A stretch of 64,000 bases of DNA from Owenia fusiformis (Eukaryota > Annelida > Polychaeta > Sabellida > Oweniidae): contig CAIIXF020000001.1 of the NCBI GenBank assembly GCA_903813345.2, positions 51,417,885 through 51,481,884 on the forward strand, in the 5' to 3' direction. A program made the translations under genes and the position numbers. The notes beneath the pieces were generated by a model. That model saw only the letters and a list, made by a program, of their open reading frames with translations, made no database searches and was not told the origin of the DNA. The first letter of the stretch is position 1. Every line of letters starts with the position of its first letter. Positions 10,898 through 24,129 of the stretch are shown one piece after another.

Positions 10898-13800
10898 TTT
10901 TTCAACTGTTATAAACTGTACTGATTTAGAGTATGTATCTAATGATCATGTTAACCAAGGTAATTTGTTTCAGACATTCTTTTGTAGAACATTCCATCTG
11001 ATACTCATTACATCTTTCAGTTACAAGATGCTCCAAACGTTGAAAAAAGGAGGTACCATGGTTTATCATATATATCCTAGCTTTTTTAAATTACAATAAA
11101 TATCGCATGTTTTTTTGCATTCATGGCCTCGATTCTTTTTTGCTCAAAACATGAACAATACATGTACTTTCACACTTTATAAATGTTAACTGCCTTTCTT
11201 CTGTATTTTTTTTAATGTCTACAATAATTGTGAAACTTTGTTATCAATGAGTCAGTCATACATTCAAATCTTTTAAGTGCCATTCATAAAAAGACGATTT
11301 TACTATGAGCTGTGTTAAGACTGGTTTGATCACGTATAAACCCTACACGCTGAATACACATTAGCCTGCTTCAATAGTCAAATAATCTGGCTAGGCCTCC
11401 TCAGTAGTATTTACACACATACAGTTACTGAGAGTGGACGATTGAGGAAGTACTAGATATAGTATATTGAGACTTATTCACCACTTTGGATTTACTTCAT
11501 ATTATCAGTGAATAACATTAGAGGAGGAATTGTGATTTGGTGGGTTAAATGTCAATTCATGTTTAGATATAGATAAATATGGAGTTTGAATATTTGAAAA
11601 ATTTAATCATCTCAAATTGAAATTAATTTAAATTGTGTCTGTACATTGTAGAGTTACAGCAAGTTGAGTGAAGTGGAGTTACATGTAGAGATCAACTATA
11701 GTATATACGAATCAACAATTAGCACTGAGTTACAAGAGGATTTACACAACAACCAGTATATATTACAAGGTTAGTTCTTTCATGCTATAATAGTATCTTA
11801 GGGATAGAGGTCCATGGGAAAACAGAATTTAAAGAGGTACAGTACAGACTACAAAAATCATGAATACAGTGTACAACCAAAATGTTTGAACATGTAGAAT
11901 CAGGAGCTATGAGATAAAGATAACAAGATAATAAAGTTGGACCCTTATCCCTAAAATCATACTAAGAGCTCCTGTAAATATATCAATAACTAGGTATACA
12001 TGATGTATACTGCGGTTGCAGACAAATTTGGTGAATACTATAATAGAGTTCATCTTATTCCTGGATTCTATGAATTGTCATTTCCTTTTTATTTGGCCCT
12101 TAACTCAACTGATGCATCATAGTAGTATTTTATTGTTTAATTAAAAAGTACAGAGAACATTTATAATGTGTAACCATTAAATAGAGAGGCGGAGTTCTGA
12201 TTATATTGATAAGGATCACATGAGTAGGGTACAAATTGTATGGTATCATTATATCCACATGGAAAGCTGAATAAAATTTCTCAACTGGAACACCCCTATA
12301 AGGTGAACGCTCCATGACATTTTTAGGTTAAAATGTGCTATGGGAATTTGCAGTGGGCATTCTTATAAAGTATCTGGTAATTGGATTCAGTGAAGTGAGG
12401 AATTTGTTGAACTGTGACTGCTATGAAGCCACAATTTATTTTCTACAACAAGCATTAATAGCTCTAGGAAGACATCTTGGCATGTTCTGCTATTCGACTC
12501 CTGTTTCATGGGAATTTTTGAGATAGTGTACAGTGTATGGTGATCCTATTCATCAAACAATTTCTAAATTGAATTAAAATGTCCCTCATTTCGTTAGATT
12601 ATGAGTTTTAATTTTATCCTTAGGCCCTAGGATCACTTTTACTCCTACTAATCAAATAAAGTGTGAATCACCATCACAAAATCTTGTTATTTTTGCCCAG
12701 TGGACCTTCTCATTTGGGATGCGATATGACTTGGAGATAAATCCAGATAATTTTGGTTATAAAATATCATTTCATCGCCAGTTAATGAATGTAAGGTCAT
12801 TGCGACATACTGCTCATTCAGACTTCATCATTCAAAATAATTCATCTCCTTTGAAACTCATCAAAAGCTCTTGTGGTAAAAAATCAAAAAGACTGCTCCT
12901 AAAAGATATGCGTCTTTTATGGATCAAAAGACTAGTTATTTTATTACTCACGCAGCTTCTTAGTTGTTAGAATGAATAAGAAGTGGCTTTTTAAGGGTTT
13001 TCAATTAACCGGAAGCATTTATTGTTCTTAGTGACGTAGCCTTATAGGTTTACAAACACGAGATCTGAAAAGCTAGAGCATAAAACCTAGATCAAACTTT
13101 TAAGTTACCCGTAAAGTAGTTAGGTTAACATGTACATTAGTACTTCATTGGATTTATATTATACTATTATGTTTTTATATAGAATTCAGAAAATCCTACT
13201 AAACTTTGATAAGAAGTTTATTTGGTCATAAAGCGCTGTACTGTTCTTCATAATAACAAGATATTTTGAGCCTTAACACATTTACAGGGAATTTAATAAA
13301 GTTTGCTGTAATTACTTTGAATTTTTGTCAGATATTTCCTCATAGGAATATGAAATATATTGTTAATCTAATAATGCTATATTGCAAAAATAATAAAAAC
13401 TGGTAAGTTAGCTAAATGCAAGAAGCTTTCAAAGAGTCTAAGTTGATAAAATAGTTTGTCCCCATTATGTGTGACTAATTTCACCATATTACAAATGAAA
13501 TGATATACCAGTAAAAGTTATAGTAATATATACATACAATGTAACTGGAAGGATTAAGGCATTAAGTTTTATGACCCCTTGTATATCTTATTAGTAAAAC
13601 TTAGGATAAGGAACAGGAGGTGGTTAATGTGGTTGCTTTGCTAGGGGCAACAAATCCTGAAAATAAGTGTGACTATACACTTTTGTTTATATATATTTTT
13701 TAAGAATTGTTCAGAGTGAGTCTTTATAACTACACAGAACTGTTCACTTCGATAAAGGTTTAAAGGTAAGTGAAAAAATGAAGTAAATAATGAGGTAACA

Positions 13801-14510
13801 GACTGAATACTTGACAATTGGGGTTATTATGCATTATGCATCATTATTATATTTATGTGAAAGTTAATATCCAAAGTGTAATTTATCATGAAAGGATTTT
13901 ATTTATCGTCATTGCTTCCCAATAGAAGGAGGTTTGGCAGTTTAAGAAGCCTGCAAACTTGACAGAACTGTCTAAATATTTCTTTAACTTCCAAGTGCAA
14001 ATATGGCATAAAGGACAGTTGTAAGGTAGAGCTTAAACTCAAACAACTCATGTTTTATATATAATGACGCACGGAACATTATTCATGAATCTTTTGTGCT
14101 TTATTTACCTTATCCTAACCTGATCCAGCTTTTATAAAGATGGCTTAATCTTACAACCCCTCCTTGAGTGTATTAGAGTGTAGTAACTGGTATTCCGACT
14201 TCAACGACATGTTCTTTTTCTTGTACATGTATTCACGGGATTGTGATTTTTGAATTTACCAACAGATTGTTGGCTTTATATTGGTATATAATTTGATCAG
14301 GTGTTTGTGATTTGTTGTTTAGATCAGACTTTGTAAACTATTACACGCATGTCATTGTACTAAGTACAAGATGTTATATCGATTCACCTGAGGATTTGGC
14401 TTCAGAGAGAGTGACTAGCACTCCTTTTGTGTAATATCTTGGGACATTATGTCATTATATTTTATGACAAAAGAAAACAATTCTGAACAGGACATTAGTT
14501 CTTACCCTTT

Positions 14511-14580
14511 TGAAAAGTTTGATCTTGCATCTGAAAAGTTTGATCTTGCATCTGAAAAGTTTGATCTTGCATCTAAAAAG
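14511..14580 (+). repeat. 21-bp tandem repeat, about 3.3 copies
   Basis: The unit TGAAAAGTTTGATCTTGCATC occurs three times head to tail from 14511 to 14573, with a decaying fourth start. It is a minisatellite without coding content. Confidence 0.92.
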
Positions 14581-16348
14581 GTAGACATATTTAATGATTG
14601 TGAGTAGTCTTTGACTTCAAGGTAGTTACATCTGTATTGAGACTTTAAATACCCCCACCCCCTACATACATGTCTTTCTACACAGGACTGGGGAGCTTTT
14701 TGTGTTGAATTCTATCATTGGTTATTGTAAAGTGTGGAATAAAGTTAATAACTCTATTATGATATAACACATGGCACACTTCTTTGAATCATGTTGACAA
14801 TTTCTTAGTGACATTGAGTGTAGTGGAGAGTACTGAAGATGTATCATCAGTTGTATCATAACACTTCAGGACATATCAAGGAATATGGCCAAAAATATAC
14901 TTAGTAAAGGACTGTGTAAAGTGTGTATAGTGAATCTATAGGAATCCTGAATAAGGTAAGGACTGATTTTAATCAATAATGTTGAGTCTGATATATGATT
15001 AAGTAGAGTTATGATGTTTGCACCATAGAGAGGGCCATGATATACCATTTTGATTTATTAGGGTCTTTCTCTATCCAAAGCCTGTGAGTATAGACTGTAG
15101 ATCCAGCAATTATGTTATACCATTATATGTTGCATCTTGATAATTGTAAGTCATCCCAGGAGTATATTATATATGCTGATCACATCTTCCTATTTCACCA
15201 AGAAAAAATAAGATGCATAGTTGAATTAGAGAGGAAATATATCTTGTGTATTCTCTTCAGCACTATTCCAGATAAAGGAATGAAGTAAGAGGTGTCAGAA
15301 GACTGGTAATCAGTAAAGTCATTTGTCAATTTTCGGAATTCCTACATGGGGCCCATTTTTGGTATGCATGGATGTAACTTTTGATTCATAGAAAATCATT
15401 TTCTTCTTTTTGATAAATGGGAAATTGTGACTAAACGACTAAATCTTAAAGTTTCAATGGTTCTAAAATCAGATCCCTTAGTATTGACTCGAATTGAAAT
15501 GTGCAAGAATTGGATTAAAATATTTGTTAATTCAGCAAAGTTCACAATTAAAATCAGTTAACATGAGCTTGAGCTAGGAAGAGTGGATGTACTATTCACC
15601 TGTTTGCACATAATGCTAGTATCATCCAATACTAATTAATTAACCAGATTATCCATGGTGCTTCGCCTACCTTAAACATAAAACAACATAGCTTGGAGTT
15701 TCTCTGTAGGATTGACTTACCAAAATACAAAGAGTGCTCAGCTGCACAAGATAAAGACTTGAAAAGGTCAAGTTCATGTGGCAAGAAACTGTGGGAACAA
15801 ACCACTGTTGTTGCTGTAGCCAAGTGCTCCATATGGTAATGCTAAACTTGTCTGTCAATGCCTTACTCTTACTGACAATTTATTACCAGATCTGATATCA
15901 CTTGTTTCTATTTCTGGATTAAACTGTCTTTATTTTATATTTGGCCTAATATTGCAAGTTTTAGATAAGTATGTATGTGAAAATTGAAATGAAGGGGGTC
16001 ATCAGCGGTTTTAGGGATTTTTATGATGTTATAGTAAAAGTGCTTGATATTGATGCCTGAGATTTTTATGATGTCTATCATAAAAGTTTGAAATGCTCCA
16101 TATTGCCAAGATAAGATTTTTGAAATTTTAATTATTTGTTTATAATAAAAGTGGGAGTGGTGGTCATAAGTTAGTGATAAAGTAAAGATTTACATGTGCT
16201 TTCAAGTAGTATTGGCAGCAATACATTATAACTTTTGATCTCAGGGTGAAATCATCAGATAATGATTACATTTATTGATGATATGAGATGTTAACTGAGA
16301 TGACCTTAAGGAGGCAATGTCTCCAAGGAATTCAATTTGGATTCACTT

Positions 16349-16495
16349 TTATATCAACACCACAAGTATTGAGTTTATGTTATAGTCTCCAACTTTTTTG
16401 TAGATGGTGTTTGATGGTTGGTGTTTGGTGGTCGGTATTTTGTGTCTGGAACAAATGGCTGGTGGTGAAATTTTGCATATTAATGCCTTGTTAGA
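16349..16495 (+). repeat. Dispersed repeat family A (CACCACAAGT...AATGCCTTGTT)
   Basis: This copy runs from ATCAACACCACAAGT through TATAGTCTCCAACTTTTTTG, a GTTTGGTGGT-rich middle and AACAAATGGCTGGTGGTGA, to AATGCCTTGTTAG. Related copies are at 30672-30835, 49785-49915 and 49920-50065, and inverted at about 48285-48415. Which kind of element it is (SINE or MITE) is not clear. Confidence 0.75.
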
Positions 16496-17443
16496 AATGT
16501 GCTTTTAAAATGAAAGGCATGTAACTTCTATAGTTTTTTTTCTTTCAGTATCAATGCTGAATTCTCATCTCTAAGTTTAATTTATTTTTTTAGTGAAAAT
16601 TTCACTGTAATTTACATATTGATTCATATAAAGTTTTATTAAAGCATCTCTTTCTCATGAAAGAAGAATTTAAAATTGATGACGTTAGTTGCATTTCCAG
16701 TCAACACTTCCCCTTAAGATAACATCCTAGTTAACACAATGAGAATTGTTGAAAAGGCGAAACTGTATATACTGTATAAAGATGATTAAATTCCACACCT
16801 TGTTCATTTAGATACTCTCTACCAAAATATAATTTAAACATTGCAACTGCTATAAAAGCGATATCCAGAGGCATAGATGTCATTGGTTGTTATGTACAGA
16901 TTACATTATTAAAAAGTGTAAGAAAAGGGCACCCTAATGATGAGATGATTGATATTGTGACCATATATGGTATCATCATATCAAGATTTTTTTGGGAAGT
17001 TCAAAGTCTGTGGCATATTAAACATATCATTGAAGATATAAAACAAAAACACAGACATGTTTATGATAGTAAAAGTGGAAGTCAAAATGCCAATTATTTT
17101 TAGTAATGTTGTCTATAAGCCAATGTTATGTTTCAGTACTTTAAAAGATGTATTTGGAGACAAGAGAGAGAAAAACATCGAGAATCGAGAGAAATATGCA
17201 GCATGAAATATAGGGTTTATTAGTACGATGAAGAATTTCTGTATGAATTTTTTGGAGCTACTTTTGAATATTCTCTGACCCCTGGTCTCTGACCAATTAC
17301 TCAAATTATGAGTTTAAGATTGTGCATTTCTATTACTAAATGGACTTTCCTTCACAGGTAATCTGAAGAAAGGTGGGCTCAAAGGTTCTCTTATATTAAA
17401 AAAGAAAAAGTCCCTAGCATGACCCTAAACTCCTCTGCAGCAG

Positions 17444-17515
17444 TAGTCTTGCGTCATGCCTTTGTAGCTCCTCTCACAAATATTCCTACATCTTTAGTAG
17501 AGAAAGCTACATGAA
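17444..17515. mobile_element. Partial copy of the GTCTTGCATCA MITE family
   Basis: TAGTCTTGCGTCATGCC at 17444 matches the left terminus of the family at 19983 and 57435. I cannot find the inverted right end, so it is a fragment or a diverged copy. Confidence 0.4.
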
Positions 17516-18317
17516 AAGTATGTACACAACTGTTCAGGAAACTATAATGTCTGAGACTGCCCTTTGGTTTTCTCTCAAGCAAATCTACGAACTAAAACTG
17601 ATCATCTACAGTTTGCCAATTAACCAATCAGAAAGCACTGCAGAACCAGTCTTCAATGTTAAAAAACATAGAGAACCATCTCTGGGATCGACATGTCCTG
17701 ATTGGCTCTGTGGGTTTACTGAATGTGTAAAGAGGAGACAATGACTATATGATGTTTCTTGCGTAGGGTTAAATGCCAGATGGCAGAGTTCATCTAGCAC
17801 TTGTTGCTCAATGTTGGCTGTGGGGATTATCACTATAGAAAATATTTTAGGAGGGATGGTCTTGACATATATTATAGTGTGCAAATCAGTAGAAATAATA
17901 GTTTATGCCATTGCAATGCTGTTTAGAATTGTATGATTATATTCAAATTCATGGATTGATTTAGGATTTGTTTACCCCAATGATCCCCATCTACTTTAGC
18001 TAGCCAAACTACTAAGAGAGGGAGATGAAGCTGATCATTAGTTAGGGTAGGATTTATTTGAACATTGTATTTGGATTGTGAACTTGCAATTTGATGAGTA
18101 TAAGAATTTTGAAAGTTAACTAAGGAATGTTCAGTAGAATATCAGGTAACTGTCAACATGGTCACTCTTTGGACGATTTTTGGTAATTATCTCATGTGAA
18201 ACATTAGGAGCCTGCAAACACATTATTTGAATATCGAAGGAACCACATATTGCGGTTTTAAGAGTTTTGATTGATATCATGATATCATAACATGCTTCTA
18301 GATAGGGATCACTAACT

Positions 18318-18420
18318 AGTCTTACACCAAATCTGACTTTTCCCTCTATTTAACCTGTATGTACAGTATTAGGAAAGAATGAAGATCAGGCCAATTAACA
18401 CAGGGGTTTGGTGCAAGACT
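18318..18420. mobile_element. GTCTTGCATCA-family MITE
   Basis: AGTCTTACACCAAA at the left is inverted as TTTGGTGCAAGACT at the right, giving a 103-bp element. The interior is pyrimidine rich and non-coding. The same termini recur at five other places in the window. Confidence 0.75.
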
Positions 18421-19982
18421 GTTAGACCCTGACCAGATATGTATTTGGCCTGTTGGTCTATTTGCAGAGTATACCTGTAAGCTTTGAGGTGTTGTAATTA
18501 GTGGATTGATTCACCTGAGAGGTTAATTGCTTCTCCTATATATAAATATACCTGTACATGTTGTTAACATTGAAAGTGTGCCAAACTCATGGAATATACA
18601 GGTATCTATTTTTGTATGAGTGAGATATAAATTATGAAATTATATAATTAATGATGTGAATTATGTAATTATTAGGTTATTCTGGTATACTATTCTATTG
18701 CTCCCATTTCTTCTGTATATGGCTAAAAGCTACCATGAAGCCCAGGGGTCTTTGAAAGAAGCAAAGTTATTAATAGAATTTAACTATTTGAAAATGGTAG
18801 TTAAAAATATATTGCTCTCGTGGTATGGATCCAGTCTGATATGAAATAGATATCTTCTGAATCATAATGATTGGTTAAATATAGTAGTAGGATTAAAGAT
18901 TTCAATTATCATTTAGCAAATTGTGATTTCCTCATTAAATTCCAAGAAGCGAAATTGCCTTAAATATTTCCAAAGAGGAAATAAAGCTGATGGGAAGCTA
19001 ATATTTTAGTGACCTCACCATGCCCTTGAGGTGCCAGTAAAATTTTGCTTTATCATTATTTTCTATGGAAACCCAGTCAGATAGAAAACTAACACCTTTC
19101 AGTCTGAATAGAAATAATTACTTCATTAATTTCTAAAAGTTCTTACTTTACAATACAACACATCAAATGTTCTGTATTTAGTTGTTTTTAACGACTTTTA
19201 AAATCATTAAAGTTTTGAAAGAAATTAGGGTTTCCTCTTTGAGTGTAAAATTAATGTAAATTTTGGCTAATGATCTTCATTCAAAACTCATCAAAGTGAC
19301 GGAGATTAATAGAACTAAAGAAAGCATATTCAAAAAGTTTAACTGTTGGAAACCGAATACTCTGCCTGGGCTAACTTTGAGTGTTTTTTATACAGTGAAT
19401 GTCATGATCTTAGTACCTGACTAAAATACAAAGAAATCTATGTATAGGTTCAGTACTCACATGACATGAGGCACCCTCTTGAATCCCGCACAAAAGGATG
19501 AGGAGAAAGTTAAATGAATACACCGCAATAAAGATTTACAAATTGTTGGTTTGGAATTAGTTATTATATATCTAGATGATAACGGATATGTAAAGCCGAA
19601 TAAAAGGTATCTTCAATAAAAACTTATATATTTTATGTTTGCTTTGATTTTATTATGATTTTGACATATTCATGGCAGCTAAGGTTGGCTATTCAAAATT
19701 CACGGGATCATACATATTAAAACATCTTTGAATTCAAGGATGGATATAACCAAATCATTATGAATCAAAAATAAGAATCTTTTTAATGTTTTGCAGGTAG
19801 CTGAGTCCCTATTAGTGCTAGATGAGGCTACCATCAGATGAAAATATTTACCCGATGAATGGATACCAGACAATTACATATAAACAAGGTATTGATATGA
19901 TCTGGAGGTATTTTCATTGAACCTCAAGCTAAATTGAAAACACTTGTTTTCATTGAAGAAACGTAACCACCAACAAAATTGA

Positions 19983-20073
19983 TAGTCTTGCATAAGTCTC
20001 TATTTTCCCAACCAATTATCATATGAGTTAGATAAAGGATGGGGATGTTGTATACATGGTTGATGCAAGACTA
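19983..20073. mobile_element. GTCTTGCATCA-family MITE
   Basis: TAGTCTTGCAT (19983-19993) is inverted as ATGCAAGACTA (20063-20073). The element is 91 bp and non-coding. The TA ends are compatible with a Tc1/mariner-type TA target. Confidence 0.78.
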
Positions 20074-21080
20074 TTAGTAGACCATTTTGATTAATTAGCA
20101 AGAAATTACATGTATATATATTCAATATACAATATACATGTACATGTATTAAGGTTCTTGTTGGATTTTAAAAAGAATTTGTGTTGCATTTCCCACTATG
20201 CTAATTCAGATCTCAAATGAATGATAGTTGTAAAGGATCATTACATTTGACTGATCAGTTTGATGCTCAAACAAAAACATCATATCATTTTCTGATTACA
20301 TCATATTGACATAATAGCTGAGAGCTTCTTTAGCTTCTTAAGCCTCTTTATTCTCCACCAGACTGTTCATATTGATTTTCTGGGTGATGTAGACAGATTA
20401 TTCCTGATATTCCCCATAAGGGATCAATTCCAACAAATGGTGTAATCATTTTTATTCCTTGAACTCTTACATGAGCACCAGTGTGTAATTCCTGATTAAA
20501 TATTGCTTTTCTCTGATGGGAGTTGTCCAAAATTGGTTTTAGGATTATATTGATTTGTTGAATGAAAGTTTAATGTTGGCATTCCTTCAAAATTGAACGG
20601 GGAAAGTCATTTCATTCATTTTAAATGTGTTCAATGAATGGGAAATAGTACAATGTAGTAGTAAAAGCTGCATGCCCTGTGTGACATTTGAGCCTCATTT
20701 GGTCATTACTATTTTGCCAAAACTCTCACTTCATGATATCCTTTCATTTTGAAAGCATTTTCAATAGCACAGCATGCTGTCACAACCAGCAAGCTTTCGC
20801 ATGTTTTAACGAGCATATTTGCATGTGAGCCGGAATCAGCTTTATTTTGACTGGTGCAATAGCCCTTTGTGTAGCATTTTTGTAAGAAGTCTGACATAAA
20901 CAACGTTTACATGCAATTTACAAGGATGCCAAATCTGTGGAGGATTTATGGGGAAATCTAAAAGATTAACAGTTTGGCAGCTTCCAAGTGATCATTCATT
21001 TTAGTTTTCAACAGAATCACAGGTAATATGCTCATAGTGCTACATCACACACTACCATTTCAGTTATCAATTAGTACATA

Positions 21081-21256
21081 CAGTCCCATAGCCAGCTCTT
21101 GCTAAGGGGGATTCACTTTCAGAAAAAATCCAGGAGTGGTTCACTTTGACAAATTTGGCCCAAAATCACTTGAAAAATGATCAGTATTGTGAAAAATTAC
21201 ATGAACTTGAAAGAATTTTTGGCCATGGGGGGGGGGGGGGGTTGGCTACGGGCCTG
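21081..21256. mobile_element. MITE with CCCRTAGCCAG ends and internal G15 tract
   Basis: CAGTCCCATAGCCAGC at the left is inverted as GTTGGCTACGGGCCTG at the right. The interior includes GGGGGATTCACTTTC, TTTGGCCCAAAATCACTTGAAAAATG and a run of 15 G. A second, diverged copy is at 49116-49291. Confidence 0.72.
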
Positions 21257-22182
21257 GTACATATATAGCCATGGTAGCAAAGTTTGTCTTCAATTACAGT
21301 CTTACTACTGCCATGCTGCAAATACAAACATGTCACTTGTATGTATTCAGATGAGGTGTGATGATTATAATAAATCTGAACCAGATTATCTTTTTAATTA
21401 TCCCTCATTACAAGCAATATGTGCTGTGAATGTTTAGTATGATGTGGTTCGACTGCAGTCAATCAGTGCTTACTGCTTCTATGCAGGCATGCTGGGAAAT
21501 ATTAACCACTGATTACATAAAACACAGTGCGACATTGCCAAAAATTACTAGGAAAGCATCCGGACATATTTTTGGCCAATTTTCACCGCTTGGATTTACA
21601 AGTGATTGCTTCGTCTGATTGGTGCTTCGTGTTGTTGACTGTGAATAACCGGGGAGTGACCACATGTTTGGAGATTATCCTGTTATTATACGTCATCATA
21701 CATAAAATACACAACATACAGGACTTATCTCCTAAGCTGTTTAGATACTCACATACAGTAGATCAACACTAAATGTACATTTACTTACACTCTACATGTA
21801 GTACATGTTATGAAAAGGAAGTATTTACGTTTGAGAAAAGTATGGCATTGGATTTTATTACTTCGATAATATAGGATATTTTGTAAGGAATCAGGTAAAG
21901 GATTGTGGCTATTTTAAAGTTAATAAGTAATGAATAGAAAGTGATATGACTTATCACATATTATAAACCTGGTGTCTTATCTCACTAAAGGGTTGAAATG
22001 GAAATTGAAATCGCAAGTGTCTCTTGAGACATATGACAGAGAGGAATGCAAGGTCATGAAACTTTAATAACCAGAATTAACCACTTCTTAAATATTTTAA
22101 AGTAATTGAATGCATGGGCTTGTCTACATTTTTTGATATGACACCTGAAATGTACATTCTGCTACTTATCAAATCTTTCTGT

Positions 22183-22327
22183 TTAAGGCCGGGATGCATG
22201 TTCCGAATTTTTCTGCATTCCTCAATTGATGTAGACACTGGAGAAGGAGTGATTCAAATCATTCAAAAATAACATGTGACCCTTTTGAGGGTTGCAGCAA
22301 AATTCCGAACATGCACCCTGACCTTAA
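22183..22327. mobile_element. MITE with about 31-bp TIRs flanked by TTAA
   Basis: Between TTAA at 22183-22186 and TTAA at 22324-22327 lies a 137-bp element. Its ends are inverted copies: left GGCCGGGATGCATGTTCCGA..., right GGTCAGGGTGCATGTTCGGA... read in reverse, alike over about 31 bases down to CTGCA. A TTAA target fits piggyBac-type or Kolobok-type mobilisation. No coding content is present. Confidence 0.82.
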
Positions 22328-23942
22328 CTTAGAAACATAAAGTTTTGGCTGAGAAGCATTGAGACGTCATGGTTTATCAATCATGATACCTTATATTATG
22401 TGATATATCATTGGAAAGTGCAGTACATATTATTATATGCATCCTTATATATCATGCAGATGTGAATATGACCACTGGTTAGTTTTATATGTATAACTCC
22501 ATTATATGGGACTTATATGTCATATTTTTATATGATCACCAATAAAAATAGATATTGCAGTCCACCCCTAAACGGCATATTATTTATATGATTTACGAAT
22601 ACAAGTACTTGACTTTAACGAATACTGTTGATGATTTTCTCTACATGCCGAAGGGGACTTGTCACGTAATTCACTACATGTACATGTATATGTATGTGGG
22701 TAATAACATAGCTTTAATTGTTGTACTCTTCTTTCTTGTTTATTAAACATCTGAACTTCAAAATCGATTATTAACATATCATATAAGGAATACAGTGCTC
22801 TACATGCCACTACAAACTCCAAATATGGTCAAACATTAAAACAGGATTTTATGTTCATCTGATTTTTGGTTAACCATATTAAAAACAGGACTCTGTGAGA
22901 TCAGTGTTCAGTAAATTTATATGACATATAATTCAGGTAGATATGAGAACAATGTAGGAGACATAGATGTATCTGTTCAAAAATGTAATTAACATCCCTA
23001 AAGATTGATTAATTAATTCAAATTACAAGTAATGACCAGAGGTGACATTTGTAAACAAACATAACTAAGAGGTCTTCTCAAAAGTTCAGCACTAAATTTG
23101 ATATGAAATATATTTTATTGAACACTTCATAGCCCACCCACCCTAATTAATAAATAGCAAAAACAAGAATAGCAAGACTTTCAAGAATTATTGGTATTTT
23201 AAAAATGTATTTTATTTACTTTTGAGGCCTGTTTGAATGTGTCTTATGTTCCACTAAATGAAAATTTAGTGCAGAATTTATTATGAAATATTTGAGACTG
23301 AAGAGTATGCTTAGAGGTGATACTTGTTGTGTTTTGCTTGTATGTAAATGAGATATAATAGCTAAGATCTGGTGATGCTATCTGTGTGGTTCTACCTTAA
23401 AAACTGTCAACTGATATGTATCTGAATGTATCTATGAATGTACTTTGAAAACAGTTAATGGTATGAAAACAAAAAACTTAGATATTGATACATTCTGTTT
23501 TTTATAAGCAATTCATGTATGTATCCGGTGAGAAAATACTGGTATTCATGAATGGAGTTTCAAAGGGGATTTTCTCATTTAAGCTTGAGTAACCTTGTAG
23601 TGGTATTATTCATTCATCTTTCATTTGTGTAAGACATGACATGGTCATCCAACTTTCTCTTCTGAGTATGCACATCAACTGGCGTGGTCTTATATGATAA
23701 TGCCTCCTAAAAATGGAATTAATTGGTTACACAGCATATTAACAAGTCTTGATGCATGCTATCAAATCATGGAAAAACAACAAGATTAGGATATTTTAGA
23801 TGGTTTTATACGTATACATCTCATAGTTAGAATAGTTAAAAAGAGAATTTTGTGACCACTTGAGAAAAATCCCAGGTAGAAAATTGCTCATATTTCATAT
23901 TTTGTCAAACATTGTCCATAACCGTGTCCCTGCTATATTCAG

Positions 23943-24129
23943 ATGCAGTGACTCACCATGCAAGCCATGGATACCACCCTTTCCAACGAATCTGTCTCTG
24001 GACTATGCCCTGCCTGCCAGGACAGCTTTGACAGCAACAAGAAACGTAGGCTCATAGACACATGTGGCCACGAGAGATGTTACACGTGTATGTTTAACAG
24101 TGAGGATTGCCCACTCTGCGAGGAAGAAA
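23943..24129 (+). CDS. TANC RING-finger exon (first visible coding exon)
   Basis: The exon starts after a CTATATTCAG acceptor, so a 5' UTR exon exists upstream. A decoy ATG CAG TGA sits at its first bases. Two in-frame ATGs follow, at 23958 and 23967; the second has the stronger context (GCCATGG). The exon encodes a C3HC4 RING finger: C17, C20, C36, H38, C41, C44, C51 and C54 if counting from the first ATG. Spacing is C-x2-C-x15-C-x-H-x2-C-x2-C-x6-C-x2-C. The exon ends in phase 1 at GTAAGT. An active RING would predict E3 ubiquitin-ligase or scaffolding activity; this is inferred. Confidence 0.88.

Larger units (their letters stand above)
9301..23942. other. Intergenic DNA between EXOC8 and TANC, no recognisable coding exon
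   Basis: This stretch separates the head-to-head EXOC8 and TANC genes. I found no conserved protein segment or convincing exon in either strand, only short AT-rich open frames without family resemblance. It contains several MITEs and a short tandem repeat, listed separately. Because the first visible TANC exon starts at a splice acceptor, a 5' UTR exon and promoter of TANC probably lie here. I could not locate them. Confidence 0.6.

Noticed and set aside
14511-14580. Short direct repeats considered as a CRISPR-like array
   Set aside because: The units are contiguous with no spacers, in a eukaryotic context: an ordinary minisatellite.
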